The position numbers and the translations under genes are program-made. DNA of 64,000 nt from Muribaculaceae bacterium (GTDB lineage: Bacteria; Bacteroidota; Bacteroidia; Bacteroidales; Muribaculaceae): positions 1-64,000 of the forward strand of contig JAFLTU010000002.1 in NCBI GenBank assembly GCA_022509125.1, given 5' to 3'. Every line of letters starts with the position of its first letter. Position 1 is the first letter of the stretch. Positions 28,351-38,548 of the stretch are shown piece after piece. The notes beneath the pieces are model-generated. The model was not told where the DNA came from, did not search any database, and was given only the letters and a program-made list of their open reading frames with translations.

Positions 28351-29373
28351 ATGGACAAGTTAATAGATACAAAAAAAGCGAGAGATTTCCTGAAGCTTCT
28401 CATGGAAAGCGAAAGGATAGTCATGACCTGTCATGTAAGACCAGACGGGGATGCCATCGGGAGCACTTTGGGTCTATGGCATCTATTACGCACACTTGGG
28501 AAGGAAGCCACTGTAGTGGTACCTGACAAGGCTCCTCCGAGCCTCTCTTTTCTTCCCGGCTTCAAGGAAATAGGAGTCTATACTGTCCATAAAGAATTCT
28601 GTGAGAAAACGATAGGAGAAAGCGATCTCATTATTTGTTGCGATTTTAACATTCCTTCGCGTCAAGACAATCTGGCGCCGGTGGTGCAAAATGCCCGGTG
28701 CCGTAAGGTTTTAATCGATCATCACACAGAACCATCAGATTTCACCGACCTCGTATTTTCATATCCCCGGATGTCTTCTACATGTGAACTCGTATTCCGT
28801 ATAATTGCGGCGATGGGGCTTTATGAACATGTAGACCGTGATTGCGCCACCTGCCTGCTGACGGGCATCATCACCGATACAAGGAATTTCACTGTTAATG
28901 TGAAATATCCTGATATCTATGATATTTTGATGCGTCTGCTGGAGAAGGATGTGGATAAAGACAGGATTATCAAAGAGGCCCTCAACACTCGCAGTCTCAA
29001 TAGTCTGAAACTTGAGGCTTATGCTCTTTCGCAGAAGATGGAAATTTTCCCTGACCATCGATGTGCATTGATTACACTGGATAAGGATGAGCTGAAGGAA
29101 TTTTCTTATGAGAAGGGCGATACCGAAGGATTGGTTAACAAACCTTTGGAAGTGAAGGGGATGGTCTATAGCATCTTCTTGCGTGAAGATCCCGACTGTG
29201 TAAAGATTTCGGGAAGAAGTTGCGACGATTTCCCGGTGTCGGAAATATGCAAGGAACTTTATGGAGGAGGAGGCCATCTTCAGGCGGCTGGAGCCGAATT
29301 TTATGGTCCGCTTGAGGAATGTCGGAAAATTCTGGTAGACAATATGAACCGATTCGACAAATATTTGAAATAA
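28351..29373 (+). CDS. DHH-family phosphoesterase (NrnA-like)
   Basis: MTCHVRPDGDAIGS, CCDFN, LIDHHTEP, LYGGGGHLQAAG motifs; start at 28351 favoured because TAATTTTG lies at 28332..28339. Confidence 0.9.
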   Translation: MDKLIDTKKARDFLKLLMESERIVMTCHVRPDGDAIGSTLGLWHLLRTLGKEATVVVPDKAPPSLSFLPGFKEIGVYTVHKEFCEKTIGESDLIICCDFNIPSRQDNLAPVVQNARCRKVLIDHHTEPSDFTDLVFSYPRMSSTCELVFRIIAAMGLYEHVDRDCATCLLTGIITDTRNFTVNVKYPDIYDILMRLLEKDVDKDRIIKEALNTRSLNSLKLEAYALSQKMEIFPDHRCALITLDKDELKEFSYEKGDTEGLVNKPLEVKGMVYSIFLREDPDCVKISGRSCDDFPVSEICKELYGGGGHLQAAGAEFYGPLEECRKILVDNMNRFDKYLK

Positions 29374-29978
29374 TGGTAAAGAGACAATATATATTCTTTA
29401 GTTTGGCAATGGTCTTGACCGCCGTTTTAGGGAGTTGCAGCAAGAGCCAGAGCTATTCGGAACTTCTGAGGGAAGAGGAACATGCATGTAACTGGTATCT
29501 GGCAAGCCGAAATGTATCCCTGGAATTGCCCGACGACCCCTCGGATCTCATCACCGGGTCAACCCTTCGTGAGGATGGGACAATGTGGGGGGAAGAGGCT
29601 CCATTCTATAAGCTCGATGCCGATGGCTACGTCTATATGCAGATTGTCAGAGCAGACTACGATGATATGGTGGAAAATGGCGACCTGGTTTATTTTCGCT
29701 ATCTTCGGCAGAGTATAAAAGACCTATGGGAAGATGTCAGCTCCGATCCGGGGGGAAATAGCGATTACTTGCCAAACGGGACAGCCAGTTTCATATATAA
29801 AAACACATATCTTTCCTCCACCACCACCTGGGGAACCGGAATTCAAATGCCATTACAATATGTTGGCTATAATTCTGAAGTTAATTTAGTGCTTAAGAGT
29901 TATTACGGTTTTACGGAGGAACAGATCTATTGCGTCCCTTATATCATCAATCTGAAATATTTCAAGCCCGAATATTGA
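29373..29978 (+). CDS. lipoprotein, FKBP-like/DUF4827-type hypothetical
   Basis: Lipobox TAVLGSC; ATG overlaps upstream stop (TAATG); NGDLVYFRYLRQSI. Confidence 0.7.
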   Translation: MVKRQYIFFSLAMVLTAVLGSCSKSQSYSELLREEEHACNWYLASRNVSLELPDDPSDLITGSTLREDGTMWGEEAPFYKLDADGYVYMQIVRADYDDMVENGDLVYFRYLRQSIKDLWEDVSSDPGGNSDYLPNGTASFIYKNTYLSSTTTWGTGIQMPLQYVGYNSEVNLVLKSYYGFTEEQIYCVPYIINLKYFKPEY

Positions 29979-30051
29979 ACCGGTAAAATAATCCGGGAAT
30001 TTTAACAGACTGTCAGGAGCAGCGAACCATAAGAGAAAAAACTTAGAAACA

Positions 30052-31428
30052 ATGGCATTAATAAAATCAATATCAGGGATAAGAGGGACTCTTGGAGGAA
30101 GAGCCGGAGAGGGCCTTAGTGGAATAGATATTGTGAAATTTACAGCCTCCTATGCAGGATTCATAAAAAAAAGCCGACCACGAGCCAAAAAAATAGTTGT
30201 GGGTCGCGATGCCCGATTGAGCGGTGAAATGGTCGAAAAGCTCGTGGTGGGCACTCTTATGTCTATGGGTCTCGATGTGATAAACATCGGTATGGCCACA
30301 ACGCCTACAACCGAGCTTGCTGTAGCCGGGAGCGGGGCCGACGGGGGAATCATCATCACGGCAAGCCACAATCCCAGGGAATGGAACGCCCTGAAACTTT
30401 TGAATGCCAAAGGAGAATTCCTTAGCGATGCCGAAGGGAAAGAGATTATCACGGAGGCGGAAAAAGGGAATTGGGATTTTTCGGAGGTAGATGATTTGGG
30501 CAAGGAATATAAGGATGAGACCTGGGCCATGCGTCATATAGAGATGGTGAAAGGTCTGAAACTTGTAGACTGTGATGCTATTGAGAAGGCCGGATTCACG
30601 GTAGCCGTAGACGCCGTCAATTCAGTTGGAGGAATTGTAATCCCTCAATTGTTGAAGACCTTGGGAGTCAAGGATGTGGTGGAATTGAATTGCGAGTCAA
30701 CAGGAAAATTCGCTCACAATCCTGAACCCATACCAGCCAATCTGACAGAGATTTCCAATCTGATGAAGAATGGCAAGGCCGACGTAGGTTTCGTTGTAGA
30801 CCCGGATGTAGACCGTCTTGCCATTGTCATGGAAGATGGAGAAATGTTTGTGGAAGAATACACATTGGTGGCAGTGGCTGACTATATTCTGCGTCACACC
30901 CCGGGGTCGACGGTTTCAAATTTGAGTAGCTCGAGAGCCCTTGCAGATATTTCCCGGCGTCATGGCTGCTCCTATGCAGCTTCAGCAGTGGGTGAGGTAA
31001 ACGTTGTTGCCAAAATGAAGGAAACCGGAGCCGTCATCGGTGGAGAAGGGAACGGGGGTGTGATTTATCCCGAACTTCATTATGGAAGAGACGCCTTGGT
31101 GGGAGTGGCTCTCTTTCTGACTCTCCTTGCAAAAGAGGGTAAAAAGGTTAGCGAGTTAAAGCAGACTTATCCGGCTTATACAATAGTGAAAAATAAGGTT
31201 AGCCTCACTCCCGATATTAATGTGGATAAGCTTCTGGAAGAGGTGAAGGCCAAATTCCAAGGCGAAAAAATCACAGATATTGACGGCGTAAAGATTGATT
31301 TCGACGAGGGGTGGGTACATCTCCGCAAATCCAACACAGAACCGATAATCCGGATATACAGCGAGGCGTCTACTCCGGAAAGAGCTGAGGAGCTTGCTCA
31401 AACGGTTATGAAGGTGATAAAGAAATAG
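30052..31428 (+). CDS. glmM: phosphoglucosamine mutase
   Basis: ISGIRGTLGG, TASHNPREWNALKL phosphoserine loop, DPDVDRLAIV, GGEGNGGVIYPELHYGRDAL, RKSNTEPIIRIYSEA. Confidence 0.9.
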   Translation: MALIKSISGIRGTLGGRAGEGLSGIDIVKFTASYAGFIKKSRPRAKKIVVGRDARLSGEMVEKLVVGTLMSMGLDVINIGMATTPTTELAVAGSGADGGIIITASHNPREWNALKLLNAKGEFLSDAEGKEIITEAEKGNWDFSEVDDLGKEYKDETWAMRHIEMVKGLKLVDCDAIEKAGFTVAVDAVNSVGGIVIPQLLKTLGVKDVVELNCESTGKFAHNPEPIPANLTEISNLMKNGKADVGFVVDPDVDRLAIVMEDGEMFVEEYTLVAVADYILRHTPGSTVSNLSSSRALADISRRHGCSYAASAVGEVNVVAKMKETGAVIGGEGNGGVIYPELHYGRDALVGVALFLTLLAKEGKKVSELKQTYPAYTIVKNKVSLTPDINVDKLLEEVKAKFQGEKITDIDGVKIDFDEGWVHLRKSNTEPIIRIYSEASTPERAEELAQTVMKVIKK

Positions 31429-31512
31429 AGATGATTCAGGATCGATAGCCTATTTAAAAGTCTCCATAAAGAAGAATAGGCGAAAGGATCGATTCAAAGG
31501 AGTAGAATTTAT

Positions 31513-33303
31513 ATGCTAAAAAGATTTTTTCTAAATGCACTTTCATCTTTTATAGGTGCCTGGGTTGCGATTGTAGTCCTTGGAGCTGTGACGGTGATGG
31601 CATTCATCGGACTGATAGCAAAATTGGGCACAAACCAGGGAACACAACAACAGGTGAGCAAAGACAGCGTCATGACCCTAAGGCTTGAGGGAGAGCTTGA
31701 TGAAGTTTCAATGCCTGTGGATTTCGATTATACGAGCCTGCTTTCCGGAAACATTGAGAAGAAACAATCTCTGACGGAACTTGTCAGCGCCATAGCAGCT
31801 GCGGCTGAAAACCGGAATGTGAAGGCCATATATCTTAAATGCAACTCTCTGGTTGCAGCACCGGCTACGTTGAATGCTTTACGCAATGCTCTTCTTGACT
31901 TTAAAGAGAGCGGCAAACCTATCATAGCTTATGGCGACATACTTTCGATGGGTGATTACTACATTGCCACTGTGGCCGACTATCTTTATCTAAACCCGGC
32001 GGGAAATGTTGGACTTAAGGGTCTCGGAGGAGCGACTCCATTTTTCAAGGGTCTCTTTGACAAATTAGGTGTGGAATTCCAAGTAGTGAAGGTAGGCACC
32101 TATAAATCTGCTGTTGAACCCTATATCCATGAGCATATGAGTGAGCCGGCACGTGCTCAGCTCGACACTCTTTACGGAAATATGTGGCATATCATCCTCG
32201 ACGGGATCTCCTCACAAAGAGCTGAACTGACCCCCGGGAAAATAGACTCTCTTATCAACGAAGACTTTATATTCCTCAGAGAGGGGAAATATGCCCTTCA
32301 AGCCGGCCTTGTAGACGGACTCTACTATGAGAGGAGTTTAGACTCGATAATTGCATCTAAAATCGATCGTAAGCCGGAGAACCTGAATTTTATAGATCCG
32401 TCGCTCCTGGTGTCAGAAGAGGCTATGTTGATGGGTATCAATCCCCGGAATCAAATTGCAGTGGTTTATGCCAGCGGAGAAATACTTGACGGGGGAGGCG
32501 TCAACACAATCAATTACGAACGTTATGTTCCGTTGATTGTGAAGCTTGCCGAAAATGAAAATGTTAAAGGGATGGTGCTTCGTGTGAATTCTCCGGGTGG
32601 CTCTGTCTTTGGCAGCGAGCAAATAGGGGAGGCGCTGGACTATTTCCAAAGTAAGGGGAAACCCTTGGCAGTTTCGATGGGGGATTATGCAGCCTCGGGA
32701 GGTTACTGGATTTCTTGTTGCGCCAACAGAATATTCGCAGATGAACTAACCATTACAGGTTCTATTGGAATCTTCGGGTTGATACCCAATGTGGAGGGTC
32801 TTATGAATAAATTCGGTTTAAATATGGAATTTGTCTCCACCAATCCGCAAGCTGCCTTCCCGAGCCTGTTTAAGCCATTGAACGACAGGCAGCTGGCCGG
32901 GATGCAGGAAATGGTGAGTGAGGGTTATGATAAATTCGTTGGTAGGGTTTCGAAGGGCCGCAATATGCCTGAAACCAAGGTGAGACGCATCGGCGAGGGC
33001 CGGGTCTGGGACGCGGTGACAGCGATGAGAATAGGACTTGTGGATGAACTTGGGAATCTAAATAATGCCATAGACTGGGTGGCAGGCAAAGCCGGAATAG
33101 AAAACTATGAAATAGGCCGTTATCCCCAATATGACTCAAAAGTGTGGGATTTTCTTCCCGACCTTCTCGAAATGAATATGAAGACGAAGTTGAAGGGGGT
33201 ATTAGAGAAGGAGGTGAGTCCGGAAATGATTGAAGTTGTGGCCAGAATGCTTCAGAGAAAACATGTTCAGGCCATGATGCCGGAGATGAAAGTGAGGTTA
33301 TGA
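31513..33303 (+). CDS. sppA: signal peptide peptidase SppA, 67K type
   Basis: N-terminal TM; LRVNSPGGSVFGSEQI, MGDYAASGGYWISCCANRIFADELTITGSIGIFG. Confidence 0.95.
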   Translation: MLKRFFLNALSSFIGAWVAIVVLGAVTVMAFIGLIAKLGTNQGTQQQVSKDSVMTLRLEGELDEVSMPVDFDYTSLLSGNIEKKQSLTELVSAIAAAAENRNVKAIYLKCNSLVAAPATLNALRNALLDFKESGKPIIAYGDILSMGDYYIATVADYLYLNPAGNVGLKGLGGATPFFKGLFDKLGVEFQVVKVGTYKSAVEPYIHEHMSEPARAQLDTLYGNMWHIILDGISSQRAELTPGKIDSLINEDFIFLREGKYALQAGLVDGLYYERSLDSIIASKIDRKPENLNFIDPSLLVSEEAMLMGINPRNQIAVVYASGEILDGGGVNTINYERYVPLIVKLAENENVKGMVLRVNSPGGSVFGSEQIGEALDYFQSKGKPLAVSMGDYAASGGYWISCCANRIFADELTITGSIGIFGLIPNVEGLMNKFGLNMEFVSTNPQAAFPSLFKPLNDRQLAGMQEMVSEGYDKFVGRVSKGRNMPETKVRRIGEGRVWDAVTAMRIGLVDELGNLNNAIDWVAGKAGIENYEIGRYPQYDSKVWDFLPDLLEMNMKTKLKGVLEKEVSPEMIEVVARMLQRKHVQAMMPEMKVRL

Positions 33304-34403
33304 GAACCACAAAAGACAAGATAATATTGGGTTTGTTGACTCCGGCCTCATGGATTTACGGCGCGGTGGCAGGTCTGCGCAACTGGATGTTTGAGCAGAA
33401 ATTCCTGAAGTCAGTGGAATACGATATCCCGGTTATCGGAGTTGGTAATCTCACAGTCGGAGGATCAGGTAAAACCCCTCATGTGGAGTATATTGTGAGC
33501 CGACTCTCGACCGATTTAAATGTGGCAGTGTTAAGCCGTGGCTATAAACGCAAGACCAAGGGATTTGTGTTGGCCAATGCAAAGAGCACGCCTCAAACAA
33601 TTGGGGATGAGCCTTATCAGATCTACCAGAAATTTCATGGGAAAGTGAAGGTGGCGGCATGTGAGAGCCGTCGTAAGGGAATAGAGGAACTTCAAAGACT
33701 TTTCCCTCGATTAGATGTGATAGTGCTCGACGATTCCTTCCAGCATAGATGGGTCAAACCCAAAATATCGATATTGCTGACCGATTACAGCCGGCCTTTT
33801 TATAAAGACAAGGTTTTGCCATTGGGTAGATTGCGTGAAAGCCCGCGACAGGTTAACCGCGCCGACATGGTGATTGTCACCAAGTGTCCTGAAAACCTGC
33901 AACCGCTGGATTTCCGGATGGCTTCGAAATATCTCGACTTGATGAGTTTCCAGAAACTCTTCTTCTCTCGCTATGACTATGGACAACTTATGCCGGTTTT
34001 TGCTGACGATGCACCATATACTGTAGCTCTTCACGATCTGACGGCAAACGATAGTGTCATGTTGCTGACAGGCATAGCTCATCCACGGTATTTAATAAGG
34101 CATGTAAGGCAATATCCATTCAGGGTGAAAGTTGACCATTATCCAGATCATCACGATTTCTCGAAACACGATATCATGGATATAAAAAAGAAATTTGAGA
34201 AGATGGGGGGTCAACATAAAATCATATTGACCACAGAAAAAGATGCTGTCAGACTGATGCACAATCCCTACTTCCCAAAGGAATTGAAGCCATTCACCTT
34301 TTATCTCCCTGTGAATGTCAGGATGATGAAGGGGGTTGACGACCATGATCTAATTGAAGAAATAAAGGCCGATATATCCCGTCGTGATGTGCTAAAATCG
34401 TAA
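33300..34403 (+). CDS. lpxK: tetraacyldisaccharide 4'-kinase
   Basis: VIGVGNLTVGGSGKTPHVEYI, LSRGYKRKTKG, VIVLDDSFQHRWVKP; 4-bp overlap with sppA. Confidence 0.95.
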   Translation: MRTTKDKIILGLLTPASWIYGAVAGLRNWMFEQKFLKSVEYDIPVIGVGNLTVGGSGKTPHVEYIVSRLSTDLNVAVLSRGYKRKTKGFVLANAKSTPQTIGDEPYQIYQKFHGKVKVAACESRRKGIEELQRLFPRLDVIVLDDSFQHRWVKPKISILLTDYSRPFYKDKVLPLGRLRESPRQVNRADMVIVTKCPENLQPLDFRMASKYLDLMSFQKLFFSRYDYGQLMPVFADDAPYTVALHDLTANDSVMLLTGIAHPRYLIRHVRQYPFRVKVDHYPDHHDFSKHDIMDIKKKFEKMGGQHKIILTTEKDAVRLMHNPYFPKELKPFTFYLPVNVRMMKGVDDHDLIEEIKADISRRDVLKS

Positions 34404-34495
34404 ATTATTATTCTTTAAAACTATAGCAACAAAAAACAACATAAGTTTTTAAAATTTTACCCCTAAATTTATCATCTCCGTAAAATATCATAACC

Positions 34496-35320
34496 ATGGA
34501 AAAGACATATCTTGAAAAAATAGAGGAATCGGCAGCCTTTTTGCGTTCCAAAGTATCAGACCTCCCTGAAATTGCCATAATACTGGGCACAGGTCTTGGC
34601 GACCTTATCAATTATATTGATAACAAAGAGGCGATAGAATATAAGGATATTCCGAATTTCCCGGTCTCCACAGTTGAAGGCCACAGCGGTAGACTTATTT
34701 TTGGAGAACTCGGCGGCAAACGTGTGATGGCTATGCAAGGGCGTTTCCACTATTATGAGGGCTATGACATGAAGCAGGTGACCTTCCCGGTAAGAGTGAT
34801 GCAAAATCTCAAGATCAAGAAGCTTTTCGTCAGCAACGCTGCAGGGGGAATGAATAAGGAATTCAGAGTGGGTGATGTCATGGTCATCACCGACCATATC
34901 AATCTATTCCCTGAAAATCCATTGAGAGGGAAGAATTTTGAGAAGCTCGGCCCTCGTTTCCCGGCGATGACAGAGGCTTATAGCGCAAAGATGATAGCAC
35001 TTGCAGATAAAATAGGCACGCAGAAGGGAATGAGATTGATGCACGGAGTGTATGTAGGCACATCCGGGCCTACCTTCGAAACACCAGCAGAGTATGAATT
35101 TTTCCGGATTATAGGTGGTGATGCTGTGGGGATGTCCACTGTTCCAGAAGTGATTGTTGCCAATCATGCCGGCATCGAAGTGTTTGGGGTTTCGGTGATC
35201 ACCGACTTGGGTGGAAAGGATATCAAAGAAGTTCCGACCCATGAAGAGGTGCAAAAAGCTGCACTGAAGGCTCAGCCTAATATGACATCTCTAATCACAG
35301 AAATGTTGCGTCAATTGTAA
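34496..35320 (+). CDS. purine-nucleoside phosphorylase
   Basis: IILGTGLGDL, VEGHSGRLIFGELGGKRVMAMQGRFHYYEGY, VSNAAGGMN, GPTFETPAEYEFFRIIGGDAVGMSTVPEVIVANHAG. Confidence 0.95.
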   Translation: MEKTYLEKIEESAAFLRSKVSDLPEIAIILGTGLGDLINYIDNKEAIEYKDIPNFPVSTVEGHSGRLIFGELGGKRVMAMQGRFHYYEGYDMKQVTFPVRVMQNLKIKKLFVSNAAGGMNKEFRVGDVMVITDHINLFPENPLRGKNFEKLGPRFPAMTEAYSAKMIALADKIGTQKGMRLMHGVYVGTSGPTFETPAEYEFFRIIGGDAVGMSTVPEVIVANHAGIEVFGVSVITDLGGKDIKEVPTHEEVQKAALKAQPNMTSLITEMLRQL

Positions 35321-35335
35321 AAATCCGATTGGGCC

Positions 35336-36376
35336 ATGGCAGAGAAAGAAACGGAGATAAACGATCTTGGAGAGTTTGGCTTGATTGATAGGCTCACCAA
35401 AGACTTTCCTATAAAGAATGAGGAAACCAAACTGGGAATAGGCGACGATGCAGCCGTCTTGACTTTTGGAGAGAAGGATGTGGTTGTGACTACAGACTTG
35501 CTTCTTGAGGGTATACATTTCGATTTGCGCTACGTGCCATTGGAGCATTTGGGATATAAGTCTGCGATAGTTAATTTCAGCGACATATATGCCATGAATG
35601 CTACACCCCGCCAAATCACAGTGAGCTTGGGAGTCTCCAGCCGGTTCACAGTGGAGCATCTTGACAGACTCTATTCCGGCATTCGGCGTGCATGTGAAAT
35701 TTATGGAGTCGACCTGGTGGGAGGAGATACGAGCGCCTCAGTGACAGGCCTTGTCATTAGCATCACTTGTATAGGGGATGTGGAAAAGGGACAGGAGGTA
35801 AGAAGATCAGGAGCCAAACCCACTGATATTATTTGTGTCAGCGGAGACCTCGGGGCCGCTTTTATGGGTTTGCAACTCCTGGAAAGAGAGAATTCCGTGG
35901 CTGCAGGTCAAAAAGACTTCCAGCCAGATTTTTCCGGTAAAGAATATATTTTAGAGCGTCAGCTCAAGCCGGAAGCCCGACGGGATGTCGTGGCTATGCT
36001 TCGTGAAAAGGGAATAAAACCCACTTCAATGATAGACGTTAGCGACGGCCTGTCGTCGGAGCTTCTCCATATATGCAAAGAGAGCAACGTGGGTTGTAGA
36101 GTCTACGAAGACAAAATCCCCATCGACTATCAGACTGCCCTTATGGCAGAGGAATTCAATATGAATCTGGTCACTGCGGCAATGAATGGAGGAGAAGACT
36201 ATGAATTATTGTTTACAGTGCCTTTGTCTGAGCATGAGAAGGTGGAGAAACTCGAGGGAATAAAAATGATAGGCTATGTGACGGCTCCCGACTTGGGGGC
36301 TGCCTTAGTGGCCCGTGACGGTTCGGAAATTCCAATCAGAGCCCAAGGGTGGAATGCCTTTAATAGTGGTAATTAA
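35336..36376 (+). CDS. thiL: thiamine-phosphate kinase
   Basis: FGLIDRL, GIGDDAAVL, TTDLLLEGIHFDL, NFSDIYAMNATPR, GGDTSAS, MIDVSDGLSSEL, NGGEDYELLFTV. Confidence 0.95.
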   Translation: MAEKETEINDLGEFGLIDRLTKDFPIKNEETKLGIGDDAAVLTFGEKDVVVTTDLLLEGIHFDLRYVPLEHLGYKSAIVNFSDIYAMNATPRQITVSLGVSSRFTVEHLDRLYSGIRRACEIYGVDLVGGDTSASVTGLVISITCIGDVEKGQEVRRSGAKPTDIICVSGDLGAAFMGLQLLERENSVAAGQKDFQPDFSGKEYILERQLKPEARRDVVAMLREKGIKPTSMIDVSDGLSSELLHICKESNVGCRVYEDKIPIDYQTALMAEEFNMNLVTAAMNGGEDYELLFTVPLSEHEKVEKLEGIKMIGYVTAPDLGAALVARDGSEIPIRAQGWNAFNSGN

Positions 36377-36451
36377 CATTTTTTTGTTAAAGAATATTAA
36401 GGCTTTAAAATGTTTAACTAAAGAAGATAGATATTATTGAAGGATAATATC

Positions 36452-36460
36452 TATTTTTGC
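36452..36460 (+). promoter_or_regulatory. -7-like element (TATTTTTGC) upstream of moxR-bat operon
   Basis: TATTTTTGC about 78 nt upstream of ATG at 36538. Confidence 0.5.
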
Positions 36461-36537
36461 ATTCGCTCTCAGGGGTGCATTTATTTATGTTCCGGAGAGA
36501 CAAATCAAGAAAAAAATAAAGAGACAAAAATAAAGAA

Positions 36538-37533
36538 ATGAGTGAGACAGTCAACATCAGGGAACTCAATGACCTGATAGCCTCGAAAGCGAGTTTTGTG
36601 AGTTTGATTCGTTCAGGGATGGATCGCCGCATCATAGGTCAGAAGCATCTTGTGGACTCATTGCTTATAGCGTTGTTGTGTAACGGCCACGTGCTTCTTG
36701 AGGGAGTCCCGGGACTTGCAAAGACCTTAGCCATAAAGACCTTGGCCTCATTGGTGGATGCCAAATATAGCAGAATACAATTTACGCCCGACCTTTTGCC
36801 GGCCGACGTGGTCGGCACGCTTATTTATAGCGTCAAGAACGAAAGTTTCGAAGTGAAAAAGGGTCCTATATTTGCTAATTTCGTGCTTGCCGATGAAATC
36901 AACCGTGCCCCGGCAAAAGTGCAGAGTGCCTTGCTTGAAGCCATGCAGGAACGACAGGTGACAATTGGCGATGAAACGTTCCGGCTCGACAATCCCTTCC
37001 TGGTGATGGCAACCCAAAACCCTATAGAACAGGAAGGAACCTATCCTCTCCCGGAAGCGCAAACCGACCGTTTCTTGTTAAAGGTGGTTATTGGCTATCC
37101 CAACAAGGAGGAGGAAAAGGCTATTATTCGCCAGAATATCACATCGACTGCTTCACCCATCACTCCGGTGGTTCATCCAGAGGAGATCGTTGAGGTCCAG
37201 AAGATAGTAGAGAAAATATATATCGACGAAAAAATTGAAAACTATATAGTAGATATAGTATTTGCCACCCGCGAGCCTTCAAAATTCGGGCTTGCAGACC
37301 TCTCCAGCATTATTTCATACGGGGCATCTCCCAGAGCCTCTATAAGTCTTGCTCTGGCCTCAAGAGCCTACGCATTCCTTCAGGGACGCGGATATGTTAT
37401 TCCTGAGGATGTGCGTTCAGTTTGCCACGATGTCATGCGCCATAGAATCGGACTCTCCTATGAAGCGGAAGCCAACAATATAAGCGCCGACGAAGTAATC
37501 ACGGCAATCCTCGACAAGGTGGCAGTGCCATGA
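36538..37533 (+). CDS. MoxR-family AAA+ ATPase
   Basis: LLEGVPGLAKTLAIKTLA, FTPDLLPADVVGT, ADEINRAPAKVQSALLEAMQERQVTIG, ATQNPIEQEGTYPLPEAQTDRF. Confidence 0.97.
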   Translation: MSETVNIRELNDLIASKASFVSLIRSGMDRRIIGQKHLVDSLLIALLCNGHVLLEGVPGLAKTLAIKTLASLVDAKYSRIQFTPDLLPADVVGTLIYSVKNESFEVKKGPIFANFVLADEINRAPAKVQSALLEAMQERQVTIGDETFRLDNPFLVMATQNPIEQEGTYPLPEAQTDRFLLKVVIGYPNKEEEKAIIRQNITSTASPITPVVHPEEIVEVQKIVEKIYIDEKIENYIVDIVFATREPSKFGLADLSSIISYGASPRASISLALASRAYAFLQGRGYVIPEDVRSVCHDVMRHRIGLSYEAEANNISADEVITAILDKVAVP

Positions 37534-37575
37534 TCCGTAAAAGATAATTTAGAAGAAAATCATTAATACTTATTA

Positions 37576-38454
37576 ATGAACGCAAAGGAACTTCTTGAAA
37601 AGGTCAGGAAGATAGAGATCAAGACGAGGGGCTTGAGCCAGAATATCTTCGCCGGCGAATACCACACAGCCTTCAAGGGCCGGGGAGTGATATTTTCTGA
37701 GGTAAGAGAATATCAGCCGGGTGATGATATCCGAGATATAGACTGGAATGTGACAGCGCGCCACAACCGTCCCTATGTTAAGGTCTATGAAGAGGAGCGG
37801 GAATTGACAATGATGCTCTTGATAGATGTTAGCGGAAGCAGCGATTTTGGTGCCGTCGGTGAAAGTAAAAAGGAGAGGATTGCTGAAATTGCCGCTACAC
37901 TTGCTTTCTCCTCGATCCAGAATAATGACAAAGTTGGAGTCATCTTTTTTAGCGATAAAATCGAGAAATTCATTCCGCCAAAGAAGGGAAGAAAGCATAT
38001 CTTGCTGATAATCCGCGAAATAATAGACCTTGAGCCAACCAGTCGAGGCACAAATATCGATGTAGCCCTTAAATTTATGACTAATGCCTTGAAGAAACGT
38101 TGCAGTGCGTTCCTTCTAAGCGATTTTATCGATAATCACGATTATTTCTCAAGCATGTCTATTGCTAACAGGAAGCATGATCTTGCGGCAATCCAGGTCT
38201 ACGATCGTAGAGACGCGACGATGCCGGATGTGGGCCTTGTAAGAGTCAGAGACATGGAGACAGGAGCCGACCGATGGATCGACACTTCATCAGCCCGAGT
38301 CAGAAGGGCTTTCGACAAAGCCTGGTATGAACGGCAACAAAAGATTTCATCGATTTTGACCAGATGCGGAGTAGATATGGCCACTGTCACAACTGATGAA
38401 GATTACGTGAAGGCACTCCTTTCCCTGTTCCATAATAGAAGTGCCCGAAGATAA
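37576..38454 (+). CDS. DUF58-domain protein
   Basis: GRGVIFSEVREYQPGDDIRDIDWNVTARHNRPYVKVYEEERELTMMLLIDVSGS. Confidence 0.95.
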   Translation: MNAKELLEKVRKIEIKTRGLSQNIFAGEYHTAFKGRGVIFSEVREYQPGDDIRDIDWNVTARHNRPYVKVYEEERELTMMLLIDVSGSSDFGAVGESKKERIAEIAATLAFSSIQNNDKVGVIFFSDKIEKFIPPKKGRKHILLIIREIIDLEPTSRGTNIDVALKFMTNALKKRCSAFLLSDFIDNHDYFSSMSIANRKHDLAAIQVYDRRDATMPDVGLVRVRDMETGADRWIDTSSARVRRAFDKAWYERQQKISSILTRCGVDMATVTTDEDYVKALLSLFHNRSARR

Positions 38455-38548
38455 AATTGATAGCAGGGCTCAAGTTAAAATAAGGATAAATAATTTGGGA
38501 AAAAGAACCATAGGAGCGTCTGAGGATATAAAAGAATCTGAACTATAG

